Positions 10,701 through 21,066 of a stretch of 25,654 nt of DNA are shown piece after piece (position 1 is the stretch's first letter; every line of letters starts with the position of its first letter). The position numbers and the translations under genes are program-made. The stretch comes from Evernia prunastri (lineage: Eukaryota; Ascomycota; Lecanoromycetes; Lecanorales; Parmeliaceae), in contig NKYR01000234.1 in the NCBI GenBank assembly GCA_003184365.1, positions 1-25,654 on the forward strand. Direction: 5' to 3'. The notes below the pieces were generated by a model. It was given only the letters and a program-made list of their open reading frames with translations, was not told the DNA's origin and ran no database searches.

Positions 10701-12350
10701 GATGATCTTGGAAAGATGTCAGACAAGGGAAGATTCTGTTTTAGAGTCGAGAGGAATCGATGTCATTGTCTTCGCTGATGTTCGGTCAATATACGTCATG
10801 CATTGGCGCCAATCACAGTTCTGCGCTTATATGGCACAACCTTGCTCAGAGTAGTAGCATTTGAGGAACATCATAGTATCTAGAAAGCCTTCCAAGCGAA
10901 ATGTCTGCTATTTCGAGTACGATGAACGTTGATTGAATGATGCGATATTGGAAAAAAGAAAAAGGATCCTCGGATGATGGGAATGTCATAGGGCTGAATC
11001 TTATCTAGCGTACTCTACATGCCGATAAGCATGTTCGTCTCTTGTCATGCAACGTTTGTGATCGTACATCTATTTGCCCGAATCCTTTCAGCTTCAAAGC
11101 GTCGTACAAGTTGATAATCAAGATGATATGAATCGGACATGGTGGCTTGATTGATTTCATCTCCAGAGAGTCACAACCTGTCTTGCCCCAATCAGCGCCG
11201 ACATTATGGAGACTTGATGACACAGCCCTTGCTGACGTCCGGTCCTGAAGTCAGCGCCCTCATGATCTCGAATAGGACTGGATGCCAAAAGACAGCACCA
11301 TAGTGGGAGGACTTGTGTATCCTTTTCACAACCTTCCTCGTATCCTTTCGGGGGTAGGGAGGAGAAGGGGAGATTTCGAAGCAAGCCAAAGGGCTTGCCA
11401 GAGTACAAACCCGGCGTCTGAAATTCACCGTACTGGCCATGCAGACGAGCACAAATGCTGGCCCGCGCCCGTATGTTCATTGCTCGTATCACCCAAAGCC
11501 TCGTGAATATAGTGATCCATGGCCAGGAATCTCCAAACAATTAGTACACAAGCTTTAATCGAAGTCGGTGCCGTGACGGAAACGAGCCAGTACGCGAGCA
11601 CGGTGAGGCGTGTATTGGGCAAAGACATGTATTGGAAAAGGTCTCATTGTCATGCCTTTCTGAATTTTCATATCGAGGGGGTTCAAAAGGTCTAGGGCTC
11701 AAGACGAAGCGTGGCGTCGCAGATGTACGGCTGCTTGATCGCCACAGGAGCTTTTGCCCAAATGAGAGTCTTCAACATGGATTGGCAGGATGCCACCAAG
11801 TTTAATGCTCCGAGGTACGCCTGGATTCAGTCAACCAGCGATGGCAGGTTGAAGAAAAGTAGCAATGCACGAACGAGCGATCCCACTTTTGCCCCGTTTT
11901 TGACCCTCACCATCAACACGCCACGGTACCAGAAAAACGTCACCAGCCCACTCTCAGAGTCTCAAAAAAAATGATAAGAATACTTCAAGGTACCATGGAT
12001 TAAATTGGCGAACGGCAAAAGATTCAGCCACTGAGCGAAGTTGATAGCCTATAGAAAACGGTCGAACCGTTTTACTTGACATCGCATGGTCAGGGTACGC
12101 TAGCTCTAGCTGAACATGCGTCCACCAAATGAATGTTGTGATGGGTGAACGCTCAAGCCAGCAAGACCAAATTTCCTTTCCTTTCATTTCTGGGTGCTTG
12201 GTTAGTCACTATTTCGCACTATAGATTTGGGGACTACAGAGTTACACAAGAAGAACACACGAGAAAATTTCCTTTTTCTTTTCTTTTCCCTCCAAAGTAC
12301 CCCCCCCCAGGAACACCCCCCATAGAGTATCCCCTGGAGAGTATCACTCA
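10701..12350. other. Gene-poor stretch; possible decayed membrane-protein gene at about 11000-11960 (-)
   Basis: No complete gene is visible. On the minus strand between about 11960 and 11000, several short frames read like pieces of a hydrophobic protein, for example YWLVSVTAPTSIKACVLIVW (around 11600-11530) and RALLLFFNLPSLV (around 11880-11840). They are interrupted by stops and lie in different frames. This could be an old polytopic membrane-protein gene, or chance. I do not assign a family. Confidence 0.3.
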
Positions 12351-12471
12351 AAGGGTGCTTTTAAAAACAGTACCCTTAAAAAGTATGTCTTTTACATTTT
12401 CATACCCCAGCAGCTTCTAGTTTTGCCGATTCACATCCTTAAGGGAATAAAAATGTGATTTGGGGTATGAA
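12351..12471. repeat. Cluster of nested inverted repeats
   Basis: Three inverted pairs lie close together: AAGGGT (12351-12356) with ACCCTT (12372-12377); ttcatacccca (12399-12409) with tggggtatgaa (12461-12471), 11 bp; and CACAT (near 12432) with ATGTG (near 12454) inside the second pair. The composition is AT-rich with a C8 run just upstream at 12301. The arrangement fits a decayed miniature inverted-repeat element, but no target duplication was found. Confidence 0.55.
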
Positions 12472-12487
12472 TGCGTAATTTGCCCAG

Positions 12488-12573
12488 GTGGAAGGGAGTG
12501 AAGGAGAAGGAAGGAAGGGAGAAGGAAGCGAGGGAAAAGGAGTTATGGGAGAAGGAGGAAAGAAAAGGAAAGC
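12488..12573 (+). repeat. Purine-rich (G+A) tract
   Basis: About 85 bases of almost pure G and A built from gga, gaa and ggaa words, interrupted by only a few pyrimidines. Purine tracts of this kind can form triplex DNA and expand by slippage. The frame through it gives only a low-complexity Glu/Gly/Lys peptide, so it is not treated as coding. Confidence 0.8.
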
Positions 12574-12801
12574 TGAATTCCCGCCACCTTCTCAACGTTT
12601 TTCAAGGCTTAGGTTATCCCGAGAGCTTCGTTTGACTCTAGGTACACCGATGATAGTGAGATTGGCTAGGCCAATTTTGATAATGGGCTCTGATGCCAGT
12701 GGCATGTCCATAATCGGTTGAGCAAAGCGAGATCGGCTGCTAGCTAGATCAATTCTACAATCGACGTCGGCAGGGTGAAACCAAAACACTCTTTAAAGAT
12801 C

Positions 12802-12820
12802 TCATGATATCCTATCATGA
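12802..12820. repeat. Perfect 8-bp inverted repeat, 3-nt spacer
   Basis: TCATGATA (12802-12809), then TCC, then TATCATGA (12813-12820): a perfect hairpin or dyad operator-like site. It is not followed by a T run and no gene starts or ends beside it, so its role is unknown. Confidence 0.8.
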
Positions 12821-13808
12821 TTCTCAACACTGTCCTCTACCCACGAACCAGCCCATCGGACCCAATATCATCGTTCTCCACAACCCCAATGAAGAACACC
12901 ACAGCCTCACCATACCTAACCGTCTCCAACATCCGCGCAACCACACATCCCCAACTTCCGACTCTATCCCACCCAAGCTCTTCACAATAATCGCACCAAC
13001 TCCTTCCCCAGCACCACCTACACTAGCACCAGTAGCCACCACCGCAAAGCTACTCCCCCTCAACAACGATATATTGAAGCGCGGAAACCCCAAAAGAAAT
13101 TAACTTGCGTCCGCCATCACAGCCAGAGCTCCCGGTCATCGTTGTATGGCCCGCAAGAGCGATACCACTCGCTGTGACAGCGGTGGGTTCTCCACGGATT
13201 GGGATTTAGAACAGCGCCTAGCAGGTATGGTTTTGGGCAGGATGAGAGTCTGGTGAGGCTGTCGACGATTAGGACGGAGGAACCTGGCGGGACGAGAGTT
13301 CCGTCGACGAGCGATGGGTGATGGGGAGATCCACTTGTTTGATGTGGTGACGGTGCTGGAGTCGTGATTGATTTTTTGAGTGCTGATGTTCATGTTCGGT
13401 GGCTATGTCATTGTGATGGCTTGGGGTGAATGGGGAGAGAGAGGAGGGGGGGGGGTGTCCGTCCGGGTACCGACGACGAAGTCTGAAGGGCAAAAAGATG
13501 TCGGTGATCAAATCGATTTTTTCAGACCCCGATCTCTACGGGCTTGAAAGATGCCTGTGCAGTGATATCGCCTATCTGGTACTCTGCTGAGGTGGGTGGT
13601 AATGGCATCTATTGCAGTTGCAATCACGCAAATGGTTTGACCTGGTCTATATAAATGGCCACCCGGACATCCTTCCAAAAATATTTCTTCTTGGTAAGAC
13701 AATGAATCGAAACTTATACCACGATTCTGCAAGGCGTGGTTGAACTGCACGTTGAGTGGTAGAGTATTGAAATCTCATCTATCCTTTTATTTTCTTTAGT
13801 CTCATCGA
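12821..13808. other. Intergenic, no gene supported
   Basis: Downstream flank of the large minus-strand gene. It contains a G10 run at 13446-13455 and a TATA-like tctatataaatgg near 13646-13658 that leads to no convincing reading frame. A Pro/Thr-rich plus-strand frame (12804-13103) and a His-rich minus-strand frame (13511-13269) look compositional rather than genic. Confidence 0.45.
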
Positions 13809-16800
13809 CTATTCAAAAATTTCCTCATGAACAGTAGGGTTCCGGCTAATAGAGCGAATAATCTCCACCTCCTCATGTTCCTCTTCTTGCGTCGCCTGGT
13901 TCGGTGATTCCTCCCCCCGAGACGCCGGAAAATACCCACGATGCTCGATAATGATCGGTCTGTTTGCTGATATGCTTCGAGGATTGTCCAGAGTTGAATG
14001 GGGGGACTGAGGTCGAGGTGAAGCTTCACGGGAGTAAGGACTAAGATCAGGCGGATGCGGAAAAGAGGTTTTTTGATTCGTGGGGGAGGAAATGGGTCTT
14101 TCGGGGAAGTAGACGACGGGCTGGTGATGGGGGGTTTCGTTGTCTTCGGTCATTGCGTCGGGTTCTTCGGAGATTTTATCCAGGAAAGGCTCTCCGTCGG
14201 CTGGCTTTTCTCGTTCCTTCGTTGCTCCACTTTGTGCGTCCTGGTCTGGTTGAGAAGGTCCAATGTCTTGTTCAAAGTGAGCTTTGCGTCCCGATACGGG
14301 AAAAGAACGCTGGCGCTCCGGACCTGAAGACGCATATGGCGAGTTTTTCAGGGCGCTTGGTCCAACTTCAGATTTTGTGCGAGTAGGAGCAGTATATATG
14401 CCTGTGGCAGGCATATCACTGTCTTGGATCGTAGTGAGTTGCTTCAAGGTTTGTGCAATGACTTCAGCGTTACTGAGCTCGGTCTCTGGGCCGTTCTTCT
14501 CACTGTCCACCCTCTTCATACTCGGATACCCAGACTCCTCGTCCTCACTAGAGTCGTATTGGTGCCTCGTTTCCGAAAGCCTTCGCCGCAGCGAAGGCGC
14601 CCAACTCTGGTCTCTATAACTGCCCCTTCTCGAACTCGATGGTCGGGAGGGTCTTCTAATGTCGTTTCTTCTAGAGAGTGATCGCCGTCGAGCTCTATAG
14701 TTGTCAGAGGCTCCAGGAGAGTCTTCGCGTGGACTGCGTATGTGATCATCACCTCGAACACGTATACCGCCGTTGGAGACACGTTCTCGGACGTACTCAT
14801 AGGGAAGCCGGGATGCACGCGCTCGAAGAACAAGAGCTTGACTTTGGCCGGATGCATCCACAGCAGGCTGTTCGCCGTAGTATACAACGCGTGAAGTAAG
14901 GCTGTTGTGTTCAGACCCTGAACCTGAGAAGTAGTGCTTCTCGCGTGGCCTAGACTGGGTCCTCTCGTCACGGCGAATCAAAGTCTCCCGCGCGTCGGGA
15001 GACCATTCGTCTTCTTCACGTCTGTCAATTGTACCCTGCCTGGATCGTGCGCGATCATGCCTTAATCTTCCTCCTTCGGCGGAATTATAGTTGTCTGTTT
15101 CCTTTGACAACTGCTTTGAGGGTTCTGACACTCTTTCCCATGACCCGTCTCTCATAACGATGGGCCCTCCACGAGGGCCAAACGAGTCCTGTCTCGAAGG
15201 ACGGGAGCGCGACCGTGACCGCTCTTGCCAATGTCTTCGCTGGGGATCAGGATATTCCACATAAAGTTCTTGTCTGTAATCCTGTCGCTCTCTTGGCCCA
15301 TAGGGACTGTTGTTCCTGACACCATATTGACCTTCGGAGTGTAATTTCCCTGGGGTGTTGTCTATCGTTATTATCTCGAGCTCATCGCGAGGGCGATGGC
15401 GAGCAATGGGATCGTCGTCCACATGATACACTCTTCGCGGTCGATATCTGTCTTCCTCAGTGATGATTTCTCTTCGGTTAGAGTTTGGAATCTGTTCATT
15501 TTGTATAATGACCGGCGCTCGACTCGAGTCGAATTTCCCGGGCTCCGTTTGGCTCTTTTCATAGATGCTTGTCATTTTCGCATCAGACTCCAATCTATCT
15601 CGAAGGTAATCTATCATGTCGTCGAGATCCGCGAGACGCTCGTAATCGTGGGGTCCGAGTCCACTCTTCTTCTTCTCTAATCCTGCGATTTTATTTCTCA
15701 GGTACAAAGTATCCATTGCATGGACATCTTCGTTGGTAGACTTGGCTTTCCCCATTGTGCCAGATTCTTCCCCAAGCTCTCCGCCGAATGCTACACGTTT
15801 TGGCAAGCCACCGCCCGGACCTTCGATCTTGGGTCTACCTCTCGGCAAATCACTATCTTGGTCATTCAGTCTTGGCCTACTTAAAGTTAGCTGAATCATT
15901 TGCTCGTCACGCCTCACGCTGAAAAGCCTTGCTGGTGACCATTTCTGCGGGACCTCAAAGTGGCATAATGTCCACCCTGGCTCTTCGTTCCTGCGATTGC
16001 TTAGAAACTCCAATATTCTATTCCTACAGTATGGCCTGAGTTTTGCAAAATGACTCCAGGCGACCTCTAGGTCCTTTCTACTGATCTTCATTTTTGCATC
16101 CATCCAATCGGCTGAGGCTAGAATTTTCGTGTTACGATCTGTGCAGATATCGATTACCCACACCTCGATCTCGAACCACGAGTAAGGAGTAGTGCTACCC
16201 TCAGATAGCGAAGAATTTAGCGATGTTTCTGGCGAGCTGTCCCTGGCAGACTTCTTGGAGCGCCACCTTTAAATCACCGAATCAGCCACAGCACTAGTCA
16301 TTCGCTTGCCAGATGAGATGAGATCAGACACGTCAAATGCGATTCAACGATTTCTACGGTAATATCGTTGATGGTACTGGGCAGACGGAAAGGGGAGCCT
16401 TTCCAGCCCTGGTATCGGATATGCCTGAAGAGGACTTGAAACATTCGCATACGGTGATCATTTGATGCATGCTTGTCGACCTTCCAATAACGTCGTACAG
16501 ACCAAGAATGAAGCCAGACCTTTTCACAGAAAGAAATCATGTATAAAAAGCGCTACCGTCTAAATAGAAAGTGCGACAACTCACCATGGCAAACGAAATC
16601 GGGACCATCTGCTCGCTGCGAAGGGTGTATCGTTTTCCTCCCCCGCCACCACTGACCCCCCAGATGATTCTCTTCGGGAACGAGTTGGTCGCACCTCGGG
16701 AATCAAATCTGTACCGCTCGCCGCTTCAAAGTCCAGATTTGAGCTTTCCATGACCACCTGGATGTGTGTAGACTCAAGCCCCAGGCGCTCTAACTCCCTT

Positions 16801-17693
16801 CGGAAATTTTCTCTCCTTCCGACCGCGCGTCTCTCTTGTTCTTGTTGACCTTTCTTATATTCCTCGACAGCCTTGCGCTCCACTTCACGCTGCGCATCCC
16901 CCTCTCTTTGTCTCCTTGCATCATCTTCTGCTTGTATAGTTCTAGCACGCGCCTTGATTCTTTCTTCCTCTGCATCACGATAAATCTTTTCTTTAAATAA
17001 GAGGAAGTCCTCTAGCATCTCCGGCTCGTCATCCGAGAACGGTATAGCACGAGCTCTCGAAGGCCTGGGTCCATTTTGCGCCATTTCCTTGGCCTTTTCT
17101 ACCCTTTTGGTTGCCCACGCTCTAGCCTTGTGGAGTTCTGGTATATCTTGCGCCAATCTTTGCTTTTCGACTGTGGTTGAACTGTCCTTTAGTTAGCAGT
17201 GATGCAAAGGGAGCTAGAGGCCCACTTACGCATTCAGAACCATTGCAGCCGAGAAAAGAAGGGAGAGATCAAGCTTTATCCTATGTAATTCTGCTCGAGG
17301 TACCTCAAGCTTTATCTTGGCGAACGGCCAGCGAAGGGTTGAGAACAGGGACGGATCTATCTCGTCCTTCTCCGAGTCTCTCGGATAGAGTTTCCAACCT
17401 CCCTTGCAAAGCACACTCTTGACATCTCTTATAATCACTTGGCACTCTGATGAACACCGGATAGCGCTGTTGATGCCTTCTTCACTGAAGACTTTGGTAT
17501 GCGGGTTCTGGTTGACAAGCTCTCCGATATCTTTCAGCCTCTCACTCGTGGTGAGGATCTCATTTCCAATCCTTCGTATATGAGACGGCGCGTCCTTGAC
17601 TTCTTCGATGTAGGCGATCAAGGTTTTCGAGAGACTGATGCCGATCTGAGCGACGCTGAGAATGGCGCTGACTTCTCCGATCCCAGCGGCCAT
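13809..17693 (-). CDS. Fungal STAND-type N-terminal domain protein with coiled coil and long disordered RS/ED-rich tail
   Basis: Exons 17693-17230, 17181-16585 and 16266-13809 join in frame to 1172 residues. Intron 1 is 48 nt with GTAAGT and a GCTAAC branch; intron 2 is 318 nt (GTGAGT to AAAG). Residues 1-150 begin MAAGIGEVSAILSVAQIGIS and continue with IAYIEEVKDAP..., matching the helical domain known as the fungal N-terminal domain of STAND/NLR proteins. About 213-293 is a charged coiled coil or single helix (EEERIKARARTIQAEDDARR). About 375-500 is a more folded, Trp-rich block (WFEIEVWVIDICTD, RILEFLSNRR, PGWTLCHFEVPQ). The remaining 670 residues are disordered and rich in Arg, Ser, Glu and Pro (RSRSRPSRQ, SRPSSSRRGSYRD). 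There is no Walker A, NACHT, ankyrin or WD repeat, so it is not a full NLR. Function unknown; regulatory or scaffold roles are inference. Confidence 0.75.
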
Positions 17694-18468
17694 GAACGGC
17701 CTATCAACCGACAGCTCACGCCAACAGGCAAGCTACCGGAGGAGCCTGCTTGTGCGTGAGGCGACCATGAAGTAGGATGGAAGCGCACAAACATGTCGAG
17801 TTGAGGACAGGTGGATGAGGCTCAGCTGAGAATGCCCCCCCCGGGCACCTTGCTGCTTATCCTTGGCATGAAGCGGGTTACGGACATGGCAAGGCTGCGA
17901 GACTAGTCTTTCATCTAGTAAAGCGTTATTTGACAAAATATCAGACGGTTATGTATTTGAAAGTACGCTACTCTACTCTAACGATGCGAATTAGAAGAAC
18001 GCCTCAAACTGAGATATCAAAGACAGATCCAGACCCACGTCCTCTACAGTAGCAACACTGAATTGGCCAACACTTGGTGAGACTTTAAAGCCTCGATGAA
18101 AACAAACAACGGCAACAAAAGCCGTTAAAGTAATAAATTCTTAGACGCGTTCGTTGAATACCACTAGGCTGACCAAAATATGCGTAACCTATGGAACATG
18201 GATCGGGCTTCGCCAACGTTGCAGCTCATTAGATGAGCTTTGATCCTACTGTAGCAATGCTTGACAGATTCAAGGGTACGTATTGGGAGACAGTGGAAGT
18301 ATTATAAGGCAAACCCATTGTATAAGGTAAAGTTATCGGGGCCCGCGTCACATATCAAAGTAGGAGTATCAAGCGCCAAGGCTAAGGTACCTTAGTTAAG
18401 TACGAGTAGTGCCGCTCCGCAGTACCTTAATGTTCAAGAGTCCCTCTTCCCTTCCTGTGCCCACCATC
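17694..18468. promoter_or_regulatory. Divergent intergenic region, shared promoters
   Basis: The spacer of 775 bp separates the minus-strand STAND-domain gene from the plus-strand racemase gene and so must hold both promoters. A perfect 14-bp palindrome, CTAAGGTACCTTAG, lies at 18382-18395, about 74 bp upstream of the racemase ATG. A related half, GTACCTTAA, is at 18422-18430. No canonical TATA box is obvious for either gene. Confidence 0.5.
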
Positions 18469-19681
18469 ATGGCAACCTCTTCACCACCATTGACCGGCAT
18501 TCGAGTCATTGAGCTCGCCGGCCTAGCTCCAGGTACTTACCAACCGTCCAGCACTATCACCAACCGCCTTTCTGACAGCGCCCCAAGGCCCATTTGCCTG
18601 CCTGCTCCTCGCCGACTACGGCGCCTCCGTCCTCCGCGTCGACAGAGCCCATCCTCAAGCCCATACGTCAAAGCATCTCCCTCCAACGTCTGATCCTCTA
18701 ACTCGCCACAAGTCCTCCATAGCCCTAGATCTCAAATCTCCCAAAGGCCTTGCTCTTCTCAAATCCCTCCTCAGCCATGCCGATATCCTGGTCGACCCAT
18801 TTCGCCCAGGTGTGCTGGAGTCAATTGGTCTCGATCCAAACGATCTGCTTGCCGCGAATCCGCGTCTCATAATCGCCCGCCTTACTGGCTTCCGCCGTGA
18901 TGGCCCCTACTCACCAATGGCGGGACACGACATCAACTACCTCGCCGTTTCGGGCCTCCTCTCCCAACTCGGACGAGCCGATGCACCACCCTCATTTCCT
19001 GCCAACATAATTGCAGATTTCGCCGGTGGAGGGCTAATGTGCGCCTTTGGTATCCTAGCTGCATTATTCAATCGCGCGAAGACAGGAAAGGGCCAAGTTG
19101 TGGAAGCGAATATGGTGGATGGGAGCGCCTATCTGGGGACATTCTCTAGGTTTCTGAAAAAGACACCGGTGGGGAATAGGCCACGAGGAGAAAACATTCT
19201 GGATGGAGGATGCCCGTGGTATGACGTTTATGAGTGCAATGGAGGGGGTTACATGGCTGTAGGGGCTCTGGAGGAGAAATTCTTTGGGGAGCTTTTGAAG
19301 GGATTGAACATCGATCAACATTTTCTAAATACACGGAACGATCGTACAACGTGGCCATCCCTTAGGCGAATCTTCCGTAAACGCTTTTTAGAGAAGACAA
19401 GGCAAGAATGGGAGCGAATTTTTGCCGCTACGGATGCGTGTTGCACACCAGTCCTCTCGCAGGACGAGCTCGAGGATCAAAAATATGAGCAGAGGCCTGC
19501 CGTAGGCCTAATGGGATCACCGGGTCTCGCTATCCCTGATTCAGAGGCGTGGAGCAGCCAGAATCTCGCACCTGGCGTCGGCGGTGAGAAAGTCCTGGAA
19601 AGTTGGACGGGTTGGAGGAGAGGAAGAGAATACAAGGTGGAAGATGGTGGGCTAGTCAAAACCGAAGCTTCTAAGCTATGA
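18469..19681 (+). CDS. Alpha-methylacyl-CoA racemase / CoA-transferase family III, peroxisomal
   Basis: Exons 18469-18532 and 18579-19681 (46-nt intron, phase 1) give 388 residues. The start reads MATSSPPLTGIRVIELAGLAP and the splice restores GPFACLLLADYGASVLRVDRAHP, the diagnostic N-terminus of AMACR. An in-frame ATG at 18430 would add 13 residues. Family residues in place are His138 in AGHDINYLAVSG and Asp168 in ANIIADFAGGG, spaced 30 apart like the catalytic His126/Asp156 pair of the mycobacterial enzyme MCR, which interconvert 2R/2S methylacyl-CoA by proton abstraction. The last three residues are SKL, a PTS1 signal. A peroxisomal role in oxidation of methyl-branched acyl-CoA is therefore likely. 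Some family III members are CoA-transferases instead, so the exact substrate is open. Confidence 0.92.
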
Positions 19682-20352
19682 GGTATCTCAGAACTACTAG
19701 GGCGAAATATCGTATCGGGCTCGGCTAATGAAGGTAAGACTGGGTCCTGCCATCTATCTCCGTCTTGATAGACCCTTGGGATCCGAGTTCCTGTCCGCTG
19801 TTGTAGACTTGGTGCGCAAACGGGAACATGACAGGGAAGCTGCTATAAAAGTGGCAGTCACGGGTCCCGGCATTTTCCAAGTTTAACCCATTCTCGGGTG
19901 ATGATGCAGGACATTGTAACACTCGGTTTGCAAAAATGGTCTGAATATTACTCGTGGTGTCAACATTCCCGGGGTCTCCATACCACTGCAACTGTCCACT
20001 TTCGTTATCAGCGCGCCTATGCTTGGATGAGGCTGTGCTTATCCACACGCACCTCGGCCTCAGTCTGCGAGCGGGATCCATATTCTCCAATCAGAAATGT
20101 CCAGCCCGCCTTCGAAGCTGCCAGTGACTGCTCTGACTCACTATCGAAAGCGTCTTATTCCTGCGTACTGGGTGGCATAGTTTCCGCCTGATGCGGCTCT
20201 CTTTATACTCTGCGTCCAACTTTGAGTACCTTCCAAGTCTTATAAACATTCCGAGCTTCCTGTCATCGTCGCAATTCTGATGAGCGTTGCGCGATTGAGA
20301 AGTACACAAGGCACAAACTCATGATATATATACTTTCTACATATTTCGAGCC
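19682..20352. other. Intergenic, nothing firm
   Basis: This 671-bp spacer contains a minus-strand frame (20090-19725) with mixed composition and four cysteines that could be a small protein, but no signal peptide or motif supports it. A TATATATA run lies at 20325-20332. Confidence 0.45.
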
Positions 20353-21066
20353 ATGGAATCCTTGGCCATCATTAGCCTAGCAATACAGATCACCGAAATT
20401 CTAGAGAACGAAATCGAGAAAGCGAGGAGCGCCAACCGACGGGTTCAGCATATCGCCGTCGATCTCCGCGCAACTGCCTACTTGTTGACAACGCTGCAGA
20501 CGCTCTTGGATGAAGATCTGAAAATCTCGAGTGACCGCCTTTTCACCGACAAGGACCGTCTCAACATTGATCCTGTCGTCCAGCAATGCGGAAAAATCTT
20601 TCGTCAGATTGCCAATTCATTTTCAAGAATGGGGCGAGTGGTCGAGCTTGATGCAGTTGATGAACACCAACCAATGACTCAGAGCGGCAGCACTGCGATC
20701 GTTCCTTACAAAACTCCCAGTTTCAAGTTTTCTGTCCGTGGACGTTTGATGTGGCACTTTAGATCTCGAGAGATTCGGCAGTATGTCGCGGACTTGGACC
20801 AGTTGATGGCAAAAATTATGCACATCACGGCAGTAGCAGAAGCGGCGAGGCAGAATAGGAGGAGATACAAGGTGACGGGCAGGGCAGCTTGGAAGAAATG
20901 GAGTGGGGTGGGCTCTCTTCGACAACCATGGAAAATTCTCTCACTGGGCCACCACCAACCGACTACACTTGCGATAGAGGCAAAGCAGCAATTGTGTATC
21001 GAAGCTGGGCCGGCCAAGCCAGTTGCTGCGTTCTGGCGCCAAGAAAACCGCAGTCCGCAGCGTTGA
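20353..21066 (+). CDS. Short protein with fungal STAND-type N-terminal helical domain
   Basis: An intronless frame of 237 residues starting at the ATG at 20353 (gccATGG context). It begins MESLAIISLAIQITEILENEI, then helices with LTTLQTLLDEDLKISSDRL, PVVQQCGKIFRQI and a basic C-terminal helix. The pattern of a hydrophobic first helix, a conserved Cys in the C-x2-I-x3-I helix and RSREIRQYVADLDQLMAKI matches N-terminal domains that in fungi precede NACHT or other effector regions. Here nothing follows: the frame ends shortly after a Trp/Lys-rich tail. Another frame is open over 20889-21119 at the same place, so a frameshift or missed intron may hide a different C-terminus. Function unknown; a truncated NLR-like accessory or decayed gene are both possible. 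Confidence 0.55.
   Translation: MESLAIISLAIQITEILENEIEKARSANRRVQHIAVDLRATAYLLTTLQTLLDEDLKISSDRLFTDKDRLNIDPVVQQCGKIFRQIANSFSRMGRVVELDAVDEHQPMTQSGSTAIVPYKTPSFKFSVRGRLMWHFRSREIRQYVADLDQLMAKIMHITAVAEAARQNRRRYKVTGRAAWKKWSGVGSLRQPWKILSLGHHQPTTLAIEAKQQLCIEAGPAKPVAAFWRQENRSPQR

Noticed and set aside
12804..13103. Pro/Thr-rich plus-strand frame of 99 codons
   Set aside because: Composition driven by a C/A-rich stretch, no motif, and the opposite strand is equally open.
20325..20332. TATATATA as a TATA box for the 20353 gene
   Set aside because: It is only about 20 bases before the ATG, too close for a normal transcription start and 5' UTR; recorded as AT-rich sequence only.
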